From NCBI RefSeq assembly GCF_001238275.1, contig NZ_LGTB01000002.1, forward strand, positions 273,284-337,283: a stretch of DNA of 64,000 nt. Direction: 5' to 3'. Below, piece by piece: positions 26,999 to 37,203 of this stretch. The stretch is from Bradyrhizobium viridifuturi. Its GTDB lineage: Bacteria; Pseudomonadota; Alphaproteobacteria; Rhizobiales; Xanthobacteraceae. Each line of letters begins with the position of its first letter. The stretch's first letter is position 1. Under the pieces are notes generated by a model that was given only the letters and a program-made list of their open reading frames with translations, was not told the DNA's origin and did no database searches. A program made the position numbers and the translations under genes.

Positions 26999-29329
26999 TC
27001 ACGCGATCGAGCGCGAGGGAACCACATGCAATTGCTCGTCGGCCCGCCGGCCGTGCGAAGCATTGAGCAGCTGGCGGATGCGCACCGCGGGAACTGGCCG
27101 GCTGAACAGGTATCCCTGTGCTTCGGTCACCGCGCCATCGGCGCTGATCAGTTCGAGCTGCTCATTGGTCTCGATGCCCTCGACCACGACCGACATGCCG
27201 AGATCCGCCGACAGCCGCGCCACGCCGCGCAGCAGGGTCAACGGACGATCGCTGTCGATGCCCTCGAGGAAGGAACGATCGATCTTGACCTTCTGCAGCG
27301 GGAAATTGTGCAGGTAGCTGAGCGACGAGTAGCCGGTGCCGAAATCATCGAGCGAGATCCGCACGCCGAGCGAGCGCAGCTGCGACAGCACGTCGTGGGT
27401 CAGCTCGGTGTTGTGCAGCAGCGAGGATTCGGTGATCTCGATCTCGAGCCGGTGCGCGGGCAGACCGGAGACCTCGAGCGCGTAGCGGACCTCGCTCAAC
27501 ACGTCGCGCTGATGGAACTGCTGCGGCGAGAAATTGACCGCGACGCTGACCGCTTCGGGCCACTTCATGCACTCCATGCAGGCCTTGCGCAGGATCCAGC
27601 GGCCGAGATCGACGATCAGGCCCATGTCCTCGGCGACCGGAATGATGTCGACCGGAGACACCGTGCCGCGCGCGGGGTGGTTCCAGCGCAGCAGCGCCTC
27701 GCAGGTCGAAACCTTGCCGGACTTCAGATTGATCAGCGGCTGGTAGAACAGCTCGAACTCCTCGTTGGCCAGCGCCTTGCGCAGATCGAGCTCGAGGATG
27801 CGTCGGGCCTCGACCGTTTGCGCCATCTCGTCGCGGAAGAAGCAGAAGGTGCCGCGGCCATCGGCCTTGGCGCGGTAGAGCGCCATGTCGGCGTTCTTCA
27901 GCAGCGTGTCGGCGCCGACGCCGGGCGCGGTCATCGCGATGCCGACACTGGCGCCGATCTCGACCAGATGGTTGTCGATCTTGTAGCGCTCGCTGAGCCG
28001 GTCGACGATGCGCCGCGCCAGCGCGGCGGCATCTTCATGCGAGTTAATATTCTGCTGGAACACGACGAATTCGTCGCCACCGAACCGCGCGACGAAATCT
28101 TCCGGACGCAGCATCTCGCGCAGCCGCTCGGCGACCGCGCAAAGCAGTTGGTCGCCGCAGGGATGGCCGAGCGTATCGTTGACCTGCTTGAACTGGTCGA
28201 GGTCGACGAACAGCAATGCGGAACGGTGGTCACCGTGCTGCATGGCGAGCAGGCGGCCGATCTCGTCGCGGAAATTGACCCGGTTGGGCAGCGCGGTCAG
28301 CTCGTCGTAGCGCGCGAGGTGGCTGATCCTTGCCTCGGCGTCCTTGCGTTCGGTGATGTCCTCGACCAGCAAGACCGTGCCGCCGCCGGCCATCGGCTGG
28401 AACGTCCAGTCCAGCGAACGGTTCTGCGCCGGATCGGGGTCGCTGGTGACGATGTCGCCGCGCTGCGAGCTCTCGATCTCGAACAGGATCTGCTGCGCGG
28501 CCGCGACCGAGATCGCGCCGGACAGGACGCAGGCGTTGCAGATATCGGCCGCGCTGGCGCCGCGCTGCACGAAATCGTCCGACAGCTGCATCATCTCGAT
28601 GAAGCGGTGGTTCATCACCGCGAGGCGCCCGTCGGCGCGGAACATGCACAGGCCATGCGGCATGTTGTTGAGCGCAGTATCGAACTGATGCGCCAGCGCC
28701 GCCTCGCGGAAGCTCGCGGTCAGCGCCTTGACGAAGATCGCATGCAGGCTGAGGTTGATGCCCTTGAGGCCGAGGAAGAACAGCACCAGCAGGGTCGCGA
28801 GGCCGACATAGTAGAAGTCGCCGTGCAGCGCCAAGGCGAGCGACATCGGGCCGCAGGCGACCAGCACATGGAGCTGAAGCAGCCGCGGCCGCCCGTAGTT
28901 GCGCGCCGCGCCGCCCGCGGTATAGCCGACCGTTACCGCGACGCAGAGCATGTGGGCGATCGCATCATCGCTGCCGAGGATGGTGACGAAGCACCAGGCG
29001 CCCAGCACCATGGCGTAGACGATCGCACCGATCGAGTAGCGCGGCGCCCAGACCTTGGCTTCCTCATAGGTCAGCCCGCCGCCCTGCCCCTCGTCGTATT
29101 TGCGCATCCAGACCGCGCGCGCGGTGCCGATGGCGATGATCAGGAAGGCGAACGGCCACAGCAGCACATTACCGGTCTTGAGCGCGGTCATCACCGCGGC
29201 GGAGGCGGTGGCGACGCTGCCGAGGAACATCGCCCAGAAGTTCTGGCGCATCGAATCCACAAGTGCAGCGTAGAGCACTGGCTCCAGCTCGTCCTGGCTG
29301 CCTCGTCGTTTCTGATCCACCAACTGCAT
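26999..29329 (-). CDS. membrane GGDEF-EAL cyclic-di-GMP enzyme with PAS domain
   Basis: The 776-residue protein starts with 5-6 membrane helices (about residues 30-200, WAMFLGSVATASAAVMTALK first), then a PAS-like region (DTALNNMPHGLCMFRADGR), a GGDEF domain with ARFGGDEF and the RPED inhibitory site five residues upstream, and an EAL domain. EAL catalytic residues are present: CEALLRW, VNFSPQQF, IEITESS, DDFGTGYSS, KIDRSF and VVEGIET. So it could both make and break cyclic di-GMP. It is placed between tolB and the FeeM-like gene, suggesting control of envelope or lipid functions. Confidence 0.9.
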   Translation of the reverse strand: MQLVDQKRRGSQDELEPVLYAALVDSMRQNFWAMFLGSVATASAAVMTALKTGNVLLWPFAFLIIAIGTARAVWMRKYDEGQGGGLTYEEAKVWAPRYSIGAIVYAMVLGAWCFVTILGSDDAIAHMLCVAVTVGYTAGGAARNYGRPRLLQLHVLVACGPMSLALALHGDFYYVGLATLLVLFFLGLKGINLSLHAIFVKALTASFREAALAHQFDTALNNMPHGLCMFRADGRLAVMNHRFIEMMQLSDDFVQRGASAADICNACVLSGAISVAAAQQILFEIESSQRGDIVTSDPDPAQNRSLDWTFQPMAGGGTVLLVEDITERKDAEARISHLARYDELTALPNRVNFRDEIGRLLAMQHGDHRSALLFVDLDQFKQVNDTLGHPCGDQLLCAVAERLREMLRPEDFVARFGGDEFVVFQQNINSHEDAAALARRIVDRLSERYKIDNHLVEIGASVGIAMTAPGVGADTLLKNADMALYRAKADGRGTFCFFRDEMAQTVEARRILELDLRKALANEEFELFYQPLINLKSGKVSTCEALLRWNHPARGTVSPVDIIPVAEDMGLIVDLGRWILRKACMECMKWPEAVSVAVNFSPQQFHQRDVLSEVRYALEVSGLPAHRLEIEITESSLLHNTELTHDVLSQLRSLGVRISLDDFGTGYSSLSYLHNFPLQKVKIDRSFLEGIDSDRPLTLLRGVARLSADLGMSVVVEGIETNEQLELISADGAVTEAQGYLFSRPVPAVRIRQLLNASHGRRADEQLHVVPSRSIA

Positions 29330-29516
29330 CTGCAGACGTACGCGTCCTTTTCCGGCAGCGTAGTTTTAGCGGCCGCAGGTGAAGCCTTTCTGAGCGAACA
29401 TCCTTAGCGAGTCCTTGCCACGGATGATTGATGGCCGAAATTCGGCATCAAATTCAGTGCGCTAGGTAAGAAGTGCCGACCTGCTCCGGGGTTCCCCGGA
29501 GCAGCCCCGCGCGAGC

Positions 29517-30878
29517 TCAGGACAACAGCGGCGACCAGGCGGGATCGGACGCAAAACCGGGGGTCGGAACCCGCAGCTCGTTGCGGCCGGACACGTCGAT
29601 CGTGAACAGCGACGGGCCGCTGTTGCCGCCGGGATCGCGGAAGAACATCACGACGCGTCCGTTCGGCGCAAAGGTCGGACCTTCATTGTGGAAGCCCGAG
29701 GTCAGGATGCGCTCGCCGGAGCCGTCCGGCTTCATGATGCCGATCGCGAACTGCCCGCCGCCCTGCTTGGTGAAGGCGATGTAGTCGCCGCGCGGCGACC
29801 ACACCGGCGTCGAATAGGTGCCGTCGCCGAACGAGATGCGCTGCGCCTGGCCGCCGGTTGCCGGCATCACATAGATCTGCGGCTTGCCGCCGCGATCGGA
29901 CTCGAAGCACAGCCGCGTGCCGTCGGGCGCATAAGATGGCGAGGTGTCGATCGCCGGCGTGTCGGTCAGCCGCGTCATCGACTTCGAGCGCAGATCCATC
30001 ACGAACAGGTTGGAGTTGCCGCCCTGCTGCAGGCTCATGATGACGCGCTGGCCATCCGGCGAGAAGCGCGGCGAGAACGACATGCCCGGGAAGTTGCCGA
30101 CGATCTCGCGCTGGCCGGTCTCGATGTTGAGCAGGTAGACGCGCGGGTCGCCCTGCCCGAACTCCATGTAGGTGATTTCCTGGGTCGATGGCGAGAACCG
30201 CGGCGTCAGCACGAGGTCCGAGCCGCGGGTCAGATAGCGCACATTGGCACCGTCCTGGTCCATCAGCGCGAGCCGCTTGACGCGGCGATCAGCCGAGCCG
30301 CTCTCGTCGACGAACACGACGCGGGTATCGAAATAGCCTTTCTCGCCGGTCATCCGCTCATAGATCTGGTCGGAGATGATGTGGGCGATACGGCGCCAGT
30401 ATTCGGCCGAGGTGTCATACTGCTGGCCGGCGAGCTGCTGGCCGGTGTTGACGTCCCAGAGCCGGAATTCCGCCTTCACGCGGCCGTTGCCCTGGCGCGT
30501 CATCCGGCCGGTCACCAGCGCCTGCGCGTTGATGCTCTTCCAGTTGTTGAAGTTCGGCGCCGCGTCGATGTTGATCTGCTTCTCGAGATAGGCGGCCTGA
30601 TCGATCGGCGCGAACAACCCGCTGCGCTTCAGATTGTTGGTAATCACCTGCGTGACACCGACACCGACCTCGGCGTCGCCGGGCGTTCCGGCGGCGAAGT
30701 TCGGGATTGCGATCGGCACCGGGGCAAACTCGCCTTCCGGAATCGGAATTCGTTTCGGGCCGGCCTGCCCGAAAGCGCTCCGGGTTCCAGCAAGCGCGCC
30801 GAGGGCCGCAATTCCGGAGATCATCTGTCGACGGTCGAGGCGAAATTTCATGGTCCGCAAATCATTCGTGTTGGTCAT
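29517..30878 (-). CDS. tolB: Tol-Pal system protein TolB
   Basis: The 453-residue protein has a signal sequence with a twin Arg ([16 protein letters not shown]), the N-terminal TolB domain, and the C-terminal six-bladed beta-propeller with repeats such as [31 protein letters not shown] and [17 protein letters not shown]. TolB links Pal to TolA in the periplasm. A downstream in-frame ATG at 30851 ([11 protein letters not shown]) is an equally good start. It follows tolA by 45 nt. A GGDEF-EAL gene and a FeeM-like gene separate it from pal. Confidence 0.93.
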   Translation of the reverse strand: MTNTNDLRTMKFRLDRRQMISGIAALGALAGTRSAFGQAGPKRIPIPEGEFAPVPIAIPNFAAGTPGDAEVGVGVTQVITNNLKRSGLFAPIDQAAYLEKQINIDAAPNFNNWKSINAQALVTGRMTRQGNGRVKAEFRLWDVNTGQQLAGQQYDTSAEYWRRIAHIISDQIYERMTGEKGYFDTRVVFVDESGSADRRVKRLALMDQDGANVRYLTRGSDLVLTPRFSPSTQEITYMEFGQGDPRVYLLNIETGQREIVGNFPGMSFSPRFSPDGQRVIMSLQQGGNSNLFVMDLRSKSMTRLTDTPAIDTSPSYAPDGTRLCFESDRGGKPQIYVMPATGGQAQRISFGDGTYSTPVWSPRGDYIAFTKQGGGQFAIGIMKPDGSGERILTSGFHNEGPTFAPNGRVVMFFRDPGGNSGPSLFTIDVSGRNELRVPTPGFASDPAWSPLLS

Positions 30879-30922
30879 TGTCAGTAACTTTGCTTGCCGT
30901 TGGCCAGGCGACGCGATTGTCC

Positions 30923-31867
30923 TCAGGTCTTCCGTTCCGTGAACACCGGCGCGAAATACTTCCATTCCTCGAAGAAGGCGGCCGGCAGTCTATACGGCTG
31001 GCATTCGATGATCGCCCGCAGCGCGCTCTCTTGATAGACACGCAAATAGGGCGTTCCCGGCGTGCCTTCCGGCACCGGCGGCGCTTCGAGCTTGCCCTCA
31101 CGGTTCAGCTTGATCTCGAAAACGGCCTCGGTCTGCTGCGCTTCGATGCCGCCATAGGGCTTCTTCCAACAACGCTCGACCTGCTGCTTGAACATTGCGC
31201 CCCAGGTCGCGGAGTTGTCAGCGGCCTTGCCCTTGGCAGTACCGAGCGATGCATTGGCGTTGAGCGTATCGCCAGTTGCCGAGGCGCGCGTCGGGTCGCG
31301 CTTGTCGAGCAGTGCCGCAATCTTGCTTTGGTCGAACACGCGATCCTTGGGCTTCTGCTCCGGCGGCGGCTTGGCGGCCTGTGCGACAGGCTTCGGGGGC
31401 GGCTTCTTCTCTTCCTTCTTGATCGCTTCCGCGATCGGGTCGGGCTTCACCGGATCCGGCTTCTTCTCAACCGGCTTCGGCTCTTCCTTTGGCTTATTCT
31501 CTGGCTTGTTCTCGACCTTCTTCGGCGGATCCGGCTTCTTGTCTTCCGGCTTCTCCACCTTCGGCGTCGGCGCCGGCGCGGTATCGGTCACGACAGGCGG
31601 CTTCTTGTCATCGATCTTGCCGACGGCATCATCCATCGGCTTGGCCTCGGCGACCTTCTCGACCAGCGGCTTGGGATTTTCCTTCTTGCCGTCCTTCAGG
31701 CCCGCCATGACATGAGAGAGTTGGTCGGGCGAGATCACGTCGACGGCAACAGTATCCTCTTCAGGCATCACGTATGCCCTGGTCGAAAACGACAAGAGGC
31801 CCCACCCGATCACGAGGACGTGCAGGACAATCGATGCCGCCAGAGTCTTGTCGACCTTGACCTTCAA
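30923..31867 (-). CDS. tolA: TolA-type inner-membrane protein (TonB-like C-terminus)
   Basis: The 314-residue protein has one N-terminal TM helix ([16 protein letters not shown]), a long Pro/Lys-rich central domain and a C-terminal domain ([36 protein letters not shown]) of the TolA family. It bridges inner-membrane TolQR to TolB-Pal. The start is the TTG after a GGGGAAG ribosome site; no ATG or GTG lies in frame nearby, so either it is a genuine TTG start or a small indel at the 5' end hides it. The gene begins 25 bp after tolR and is followed by tolB. Confidence 0.9.
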   Translation of the reverse strand: MKVKVDKTLAASIVLHVLVIGWGLLSFSTRAYVMPEEDTVAVDVISPDQLSHVMAGLKDGKKENPKPLVEKVAEAKPMDDAVGKIDDKKPPVVTDTAPAPTPKVEKPEDKKPDPPKKVENKPENKPKEEPKPVEKKPDPVKPDPIAEAIKKEEKKPPPKPVAQAAKPPPEQKPKDRVFDQSKIAALLDKRDPTRASATGDTLNANASLGTAKGKAADNSATWGAMFKQQVERCWKKPYGGIEAQQTEAVFEIKLNREGKLEAPPVPEGTPGTPYLRVYQESALRAIIECQPYRLPAAFFEEWKYFAPVFTERKT

Positions 31868-31892
31868 ATCAGGCTTCCCCGTGCCTCATGCT

Positions 31893-32360
31893 CTAACCGC
31901 CCTCCGGGATGATGACGATATTAGCCTTGAATCCCGCAGCCCGGACTTCCCCGAGCAATTTCATCATATCCGTGTAACAGACGTCCTTGTCGCCACGCAG
32001 ATAGACCACTTTTTCGGCATCCGACCGGGCATCGCCGATCGCCTTGATCTTGGCTGGAAAATCCGCGGCCGTGACCGGCGCGTCGCCGAGATAGAGTTCG
32101 ACATTGGAGTTGCAGCCGCCGCCGGTACGCTTGACCGACAATGTCAGCGGCGGCTGGTTCGACGAGATCGACTTGCCGCCGCTCGCGACCGGCAGATCGA
32201 TGTCGATGTTCGACGTCATCAGCGGCGCCGCGACCATGAAGATGATCAAGAGCACCAGCATCACGTCCACCATCGGCGTGACGTTGATCTCGGCCATGAC
32301 CGGCTTGCGCCCGCCGCGGCGGCGTCTGCCCCCGCCGGACCCTGCCATGCTCATCGCCAT
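31893..32360 (-). CDS. tolR: Tol-Pal proton-channel subunit TolR
   Basis: The 155-residue ExbD/TolR-family protein has a basic N-terminus (GGRRRRGGRKP), one membrane helix with the motif AEINVTPMVDVMLVLLIIFM whose Asp is needed for proton flow, and a C-terminal periplasmic domain ending in IVIIPEGG. It is the second gene after tolQ; the gap is 43 nt. Confidence 0.95.
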   Translation of the reverse strand: MAMSMAGSGGGRRRRGGRKPVMAEINVTPMVDVMLVLLIIFMVAAPLMTSNIDIDLPVASGGKSISSNQPPLTLSVKRTGGGCNSNVELYLGDAPVTAADFPAKIKAIGDARSDAEKVVYLRGDKDVCYTDMMKLLGEVRAAGFKANIVIIPEGG

Positions 32361-32403
32361 GATCGTGCGCTCACAAGAGTGACCATCGTGACCATCATCA
32401 GCC

Positions 32404-33117
32404 TCAGCCCCGCTCGTCGATCTGACGCGACAGGATGGCCGAGAACTCGTCGGCGAACCCCTCGAGGCGCGCGGCCTGCCGGTTCACCTCCGAGGTGAAC
32501 TTATTGTAGAAAATAGTCGCCGGAATTGCGGCAATCAGGCCGATTGCGGTCGCAAACAGCGCTTCCGCGATACCGGGGGCCACCACCGCCAATGAGGTGT
32601 TTTTCGAGGCCGCGATCGACTGGAAGCTCGACATGATGCCCCAGACGGTCCCGAACAGGCCGACAAACGGGCCGGCCGAGCCCACCGTGGCGAGCACCAG
32701 GAGGCGCCGTTCCAGCCGCTCCACTTCCCGGGCGATCGAGACGTTCATGACCTTTTCGATCCGGGCCTGCAGCCCGGCAAACGACCGCGACTGGCTCTCG
32801 AAGGAGCGCTTCCACTCCCGCATTGCGGCCACGAAACAGGCCGCCATCGACTGGGTCGGCTTGGCCGAGAGCGCCCGGTAGAGTTCCTCGATCGACTGGC
32901 CGGACCAGAACGCCTGCTCGAACTTGTCCATTGCCCGCTTGGTGCGGGCGTAGAGCAGGATTTTGTCGATTGCGATCGCCCAGACCCACACCGAGCAGGA
33001 CAGAAGTCCCAGCATCACGCATTTGACGACCCAATGGGCCTGCCAAAACAATGCGATCAGCGATACATCGCTCGATGCCAGTGGCAGCGTCGACTGAGCC
33101 ACATCGGCGGGATTCAT
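32404..33117 (-). CDS. tolQ: Tol-Pal proton-channel subunit TolQ
   Basis: The 237-residue MotA/TolQ/ExbB-family protein has three membrane segments, the second and third separated by the conserved TVGSAGPFVGLFGTVWGIM and IAEALFATAIGLIAAIPATI. With TolR it forms the proton channel that powers TolA. The start follows AGAGGAT and gives the family N-terminus; the longer frame adds unconserved residues. It is the first gene of the tolQRAB unit. Confidence 0.95.
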   Translation of the reverse strand: MNPADVAQSTLPLASSDVSLIALFWQAHWVVKCVMLGLLSCSVWVWAIAIDKILLYARTKRAMDKFEQAFWSGQSIEELYRALSAKPTQSMAACFVAAMREWKRSFESQSRSFAGLQARIEKVMNVSIAREVERLERRLLVLATVGSAGPFVGLFGTVWGIMSSFQSIAASKNTSLAVVAPGIAEALFATAIGLIAAIPATIFYNKFTSEVNRQAARLEGFADEFSAILSRQIDERG

Positions 33118-33722
33118 CGGCAATATCCTCTCAACGCAAGTGTCCCAATTCGGCGGGCCGCCAATCGGCACCCCTTCCACGGCCGCGCGCCCGGCGCGGC
33201 AAAACTGCGCGAGAGCCTCTTACATCTGTCGCATGGGGGGCCCGTCCAAAGCCGGGCCCTGCTTCCCCTGCCAACATGTCAAAACGAGGGCTTTTCACGC
33301 GTCATTCAGACCCTAACCAGACGCTAATCATGGTTAAGGCGAGGTTACCAAAGGGAAATTTGGAGGCGGGAAATGCCGCCGGACGAGCCGGTTGGCGGGT
33401 TCCCGGGATGAACGGTTTGCGGCCGGGTGGAGAGAGCGCGGGGCCCCCTCCCCGCGTCGTCCTGGCGAAAGCCAGGACCCATAACCACCGAATCCGGTGA
33501 CGAACGGGATCGTGGCCCCAGCGTCGCGCAACAAATGAACTTAGGGGTAATGGGTCCTGGCTTTCGCCAGGACGACGGCGATGGATGGTTCGCGATCCCA
33601 CTGACACACCGCCGGCGTCATCACCCGCGCCCAGTATTCCAGAGGCAGCGGTGCTTGACCCGGGCTCTCGCTTCGCGAGCCCTGGAATGACGATGGAGAG
33701 TGATCGCCTCGCTAACGTCGCC
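33118..33722. other. intergenic region upstream of tolQ with palindromes
   Basis: About 600 bp without a supported gene. It holds a large inverted repeat (33456-33576) and a second short palindromic element at about 33634-33690, plus the likely tolQ promoter. A single TTAACCAT CtrA-like half-site (33330-33337, minus) lies about 210 nt before tolQ. Confidence 0.55.
33456..33576. repeat. intergenic palindromic repeat
   Basis: Two perfect 27-bp inverted arms (33456-33482 and 33550-33576, starting GTCGTCCTGGCGAAAGCC) flank 67 bp. Each arm contains its own palindrome CCTGGCGAAAGCCAGG. The element looks like a REP-type repeat of the Rhizobiales. Confidence 0.8.
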
Positions 33723-34109
33723 TCACGTCAAATGCCTGATGAGCGCGAGCCCGGCAAACAATCCCGCGATCGAGAGCGCCACCGATCCCGCGACGTACAG
33801 CGCAGCCAGCCCGAGCTCGCCACGCTCATAGAGCAGCGCGGCGTCGAGCGAGAAGGCGGAGAAGGTGGTGTAGCCACCGAGGACGCCGGTCATCAGGAAC
33901 AGCCGCCAGGGCTGCGAGGCCTCGCCCTTGAAGGCGAGATAGCCTGCGATCAGCCCCATCACGGTCGATCCCGTGATGTTGATGATGAAAGTGCCCCAGG
34001 GAAACGCGGTGCCGATGCAGCGCGCGCAGGTGATGTTGATCAGATGCCGCAGCGTGGCGCCAAGACCGCCGCCGAAGAAGACGAGGAGATAGCTTGCCAG
34101 TTGCCCCAT
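33723..34109 (-). CDS. crcB: fluoride ion channel CrcB/FluC
   Basis: The 128-residue protein has the channel family motifs GGGLGATLRH, GTFIINITGS and GGYTTFSAFS with four membrane helices. CrcB dimers export fluoride. The start at the ATG of MGQLASYLL gives the normal N-terminus; another ATG in frame is 18 nt upstream. Fluoride riboswitches often precede such genes, but I did not recognise one here. Confidence 0.92.
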   Translation of the reverse strand: MGQLASYLLVFFGGGLGATLRHLINITCARCIGTAFPWGTFIINITGSTVMGLIAGYLAFKGEASQPWRLFLMTGVLGGYTTFSAFSLDAALLYERGELGLAALYVAGSVALSIAGLFAGLALIRHLT

Positions 34110-34198
34110 GCGCGCTTTGTGCCGCATGGCCGCAACCGCTGCAAGGAAACAAAAAGGGCAGCAGTTGATCCTGCCGCCCTCTTCCAAAGCACTCTCGT

Positions 34199-34262
34199 CA
34201 TCATTCCCCGGTGCGCAATTGCGCACCTGAGGGCGGTCCGCAGGACCGGGCCCGGAATGACA
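34199..34262. repeat. intergenic palindromic repeat between crcB and sodB
   Basis: Outer inverted arms TCATTCC / GGAATGA enclose a perfect palindrome GGTGCGCAATTGCGCACC (34210-34227) and a second stem (GGTCC / GGACC). It is a REP-like element between genes on the same strand. Confidence 0.6.
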
Positions 34263-34272
34263 TTGTGCGCGC

Positions 34273-34872
34273 TTAGCCGGCCTTGCCGAACAGCTCGTCG
34301 ACGTAGTCCCAGTTGACGAGGCTGTCGACGAACGCCTTCAGATAGTCCGGACGACGGTTGCGGTAGTCGATGTAGTAGGAGTGCTCCCAGACGTCGACGC
34401 CGAGGATCGGCACCGCGCCGTGGACCAGCGGGTTCTCGCCGTTCGGGGTCTTGGCGATCTCGAGCTTGCCGCCCTTGACCTGCAGCCAGGCCCAGCCGGA
34501 GCCGAACTGGCCGACGCCAGCCGCGGCGAAGTCGGTCTTGAACTTCTCAAAGCCCCCGAGGTCTTCGTTGATCTTCTTCTCGAGCCGGCCGGGCAGCTTG
34601 CTGCCGCCGCCATTCGGCTTCATCCACTTCCAGAAATGGATGTGGTTGTAATGCTGGCCGGCATTGTTGAAGACGGCCGCGTTCTTCCCGAACGAGCCCT
34701 TCACGATCTCCTCGAGGGACTTGCCTTCGAATTCGGTCCCCTTGATCGCGTTATTGCCGTTGGTGACGTAGGCCTGGTGATGCTTGTCGTGGTGAAACTC
34801 CAGCGTTTCCTTGGACATGTAGGGCGCAAGGGCGTCGTGGGCGTAGGGCAGATCGGGTAGCGTGAAGGTCAT
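34273..34872 (-). CDS. sodB: superoxide dismutase, Fe/Mn family
   Basis: The 199-residue protein starts MTFTLPDLPYAHDAL as in the iron enzymes and carries the metal ligands His in LEFHHDKHHQAY, His in NNAGQHYNHIHFWKWM, Asp in VDVWEHSYYIDYRNR and the His in WEHSYY. It removes superoxide in the cytoplasm. Fe or Mn use is not decided by these residues; the family pattern favours iron. It is monocistronic. Confidence 0.93.
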   Translation of the reverse strand: MTFTLPDLPYAHDALAPYMSKETLEFHHDKHHQAYVTNGNNAIKGTEFEGKSLEEIVKGSFGKNAAVFNNAGQHYNHIHFWKWMKPNGGGSKLPGRLEKKINEDLGGFEKFKTDFAAAGVGQFGSGWAWLQVKGGKLEIAKTPNGENPLVHGAVPILGVDVWEHSYYIDYRNRRPDYLKAFVDSLVNWDYVDELFGKAG

Positions 34873-35010
34873 GGGGTAATGTCCAACAGAGGGTGGGAGA
34901 CTACACTTAACGGGTCCCCCTTATAGAAGGTTCCACGGCGGAGAAACACCGCATTTTCAGATCGTGTATGACAGATCGGCACAGCCGAAAGCAGACCCAG
35001 GACGGCGACG

Positions 35011-35541
35011 ATGAGCATCGAAATCGACATTCTCAACGGAGATGCGTCATGGCAGCGCGCCGAGCCGCTGCTTCGGGCGGTCTGGAGCCCCGAAGTCATG
35101 CAGAACAAGAGCTGGGCCGATATCAAATGGGCTCACGCGGATTTGCGCGTGCTGCTCGACGCGCCCGATGACAGCGGGCTGGCCTGCCATGTCGGTATCT
35201 ATTTCCGGACCATCACCTGGAATGGCCACAAGGTGCATGTCGGCGGCATCGGCGGGGTCTCGACCCGCGAGGACTGCCGGGGGCGCGGCTATGCGTCACT
35301 CGCGCTCGACGCCGCCGTGCACACGATGCGTGCCAACGATGCGGTGAAATTTGCAATCTTATTCTGCGAGCCGCACAATTTCGCGTTCTACCAGGCGCGC
35401 GGCTGGCATCCCTTCACCGGCGAAGTCATGTGCGAACAGCCCTCCGGGCAGATCCGCTTCGAGGCGATGGCGCCGTTCGTCAACGACATCGTCCGCGCCC
35501 CGCGCCAGGGCAAGATCGACCTATGCGGCCTGCCATGGTGA
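35011..35541 (+). CDS. GNAT-family N-acetyltransferase
   Basis: The 176-residue protein has the acetyl-CoA binding motif CRGRGYASLAL in the central region and a GNAT-like fold (VGGIGGVSTREDCRGRG, NFAFYQARGWHPF). The surrounding sequence resembles the AAC(2')/NodA-like branch only loosely, so the substrate is unknown. It is divergent from sodB and is followed by MATE after about 140 bp. Confidence 0.75.
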   Translation: MSIEIDILNGDASWQRAEPLLRAVWSPEVMQNKSWADIKWAHADLRVLLDAPDDSGLACHVGIYFRTITWNGHKVHVGGIGGVSTREDCRGRGYASLALDAAVHTMRANDAVKFAILFCEPHNFAFYQARGWHPFTGEVMCEQPSGQIRFEAMAPFVNDIVRAPRQGKIDLCGLPW

Positions 35542-35681
35542 CCCCTGCACGGGCGCGGCTGGCTGGTGGAGGCCGCACACCGTAACATGTCGATCATCAT
35601 TTATTGATTCCGAGATGATCGATTGACGTCGAACAGCGCCCGTATCGGCAGTAGGCCCCCTCTCCGGCGGGCTGCCGTCGC

Positions 35682-37067
35682 ATGACCATCGAAGCCTCGA
35701 TCGACGACGAGCGCTCCGCTGCAGCCGCGCCCGCGGTACCGGTCGATCACCTGCTCACCGCACCGATCCTGCCGACGCTGCTAAAACTCGCGGTCCCCAA
35801 CACCATCGCGATGTTCGGCTCGACGCTGGTGGCGGTCGCCGAGACCTCCTATATCGGCCGGCTCGGCACCGAGCCGCTGGCGGGCATCGCGCTGGTGTTT
35901 CCGTTCGCGATGCTGAACCAGATGATGTCGGCGGGCGCGATGGGTGGCGGCGTCTCCTCGGCGATCAGCCGCGCGCTCGGCGCCGGCGACCGTGACCGCG
36001 CGGCCGACCTGGCACTGCATGCGGCGATCATCGGGGTCGGCCTCGGCCTGTTCTTCACCGTCATGATGCTGGGCTTCGGCCGCAATTTTTATGCGCTGCT
36101 CGGCGGCCACGGCGGCGTGCTCGAACAGTCCTTGCACTACTCGCAGGTGTTGTTCTCCGGAGCGATCTCGATCTGGCTGGTCAACACGCTGGCGTCCGTC
36201 GTACGCGGCACCGGCGACATGCGGCTTCCCTCGATGACGCTGATCACGGTGTCGTTGATCCAGATCGCGGTCGGCGGTGTGCTGGGTCTTGGCCTGTTCG
36301 GGGTGCCGAGCCTCGGCATGCGCGGCGTCGCCGCGGGCCAGCTCACGGCCTTCACGTGCGGCGCGATCTTCCTCGCCTGGTATCTCGCCTCCGGCCGCAG
36401 CCGGTTGAAGCTCGACTTCAAAGCCTTCAACTTCCAGCGCGCGATGTTCCTGGACATCCTGAGAGTGGGCGCGATCTCCTGCCTGTCGCCGTTGCAGAGC
36501 GTGCTGACCATCCTGATCTTCACCAAAATCCTGGCCGGCTTCGGTACCGAGACGCTGGCCGGATACGGCATGGGCTCGCGGCTGGAATTCTTGCTGATCC
36601 CGATCGCATTCGCGGTCGGCGTCGCCTCGGTGCCGATGGTCGGCATGGCGATCGGCGCGGGACTTGTCACGCGGGCCCGCAAGGTGGCGTGGACCGCCGG
36701 CACGGTCGCCGGACTTGTTGTCGGATTGGTCGGACTGGTGGTCGCGATCAAGCCGACGCTGTGGATCGCGCTGTTCACCCGCGATCCCGGCGTCACCGCG
36801 GCCGCATCCTCCTATTTCGCGCTCGCCGGACCGGGTTTCGGCTTCTTCGGCGTCGGCGTTTGTCTTTATTTCTCCTCGCAAGGCGCGGCCAAGGTCGGCG
36901 GGCCCGTGCTGGCCGGCACCATCCGTCTGCTCATGGTCGGCATCGGCGGCTGGTGGCTCGCGACCGCGAGCGCCCCCGCATGGACGCTGTTTGCGTTGGT
37001 CGGAGCTGCGATGGTGGCCTTCGGCCTCGCCACCGTCATCTCGATCCGGCTGACCCGCTGGGGATAG
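35682..37067 (+). CDS. MATE-family multidrug/metabolite efflux transporter
   Basis: The 461-residue protein has 12 predicted helices with the MATE signature around MFGSTLVAVAETSYIGRLGT and the repeated half (ILVLTIF-type segments), with VNTLASVVRGTGDMRLPSM in the first half. It exports cationic compounds driven by Na+ or H+. The substrate is not predictable. No regulator is adjacent. Confidence 0.88.
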   Translation: MTIEASIDDERSAAAAPAVPVDHLLTAPILPTLLKLAVPNTIAMFGSTLVAVAETSYIGRLGTEPLAGIALVFPFAMLNQMMSAGAMGGGVSSAISRALGAGDRDRAADLALHAAIIGVGLGLFFTVMMLGFGRNFYALLGGHGGVLEQSLHYSQVLFSGAISIWLVNTLASVVRGTGDMRLPSMTLITVSLIQIAVGGVLGLGLFGVPSLGMRGVAAGQLTAFTCGAIFLAWYLASGRSRLKLDFKAFNFQRAMFLDILRVGAISCLSPLQSVLTILIFTKILAGFGTETLAGYGMGSRLEFLLIPIAFAVGVASVPMVGMAIGAGLVTRARKVAWTAGTVAGLVVGLVGLVVAIKPTLWIALFTRDPGVTAAASSYFALAGPGFGFFGVGVCLYFSSQGAAKVGGPVLAGTIRLLMVGIGGWWLATASAPAWTLFALVGAAMVAFGLATVISIRLTRWG

Positions 37068-37203
37068 CGTCGCCTTGCGTGAGCATGGCGACCCTGGAAA
37101 TAATCTACAGGATTTTTTGAATCATACGCGCCTGATCGCGCGAATATGACGTTGCAGAAATTTTTCGACTTGTTATGCAGGCCGACCTTTTGGGGAACTG
37201 CCA

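Noticed and set aside
27026..29407. Plus-strand frame of 793 codons over the GGDEF-EAL gene
   Set aside because: Antisense to a protein with intact catalytic motifs; the encoded sequence is Arg/Ala/Glu-rich with no domain, as expected for a GC-rich shadow.
33723..34272. Fluoride riboswitch before crcB
   Set aside because: I could not identify the conserved pseudoknot sequence in the upstream region; the palindrome there looks like an intergenic repeat.
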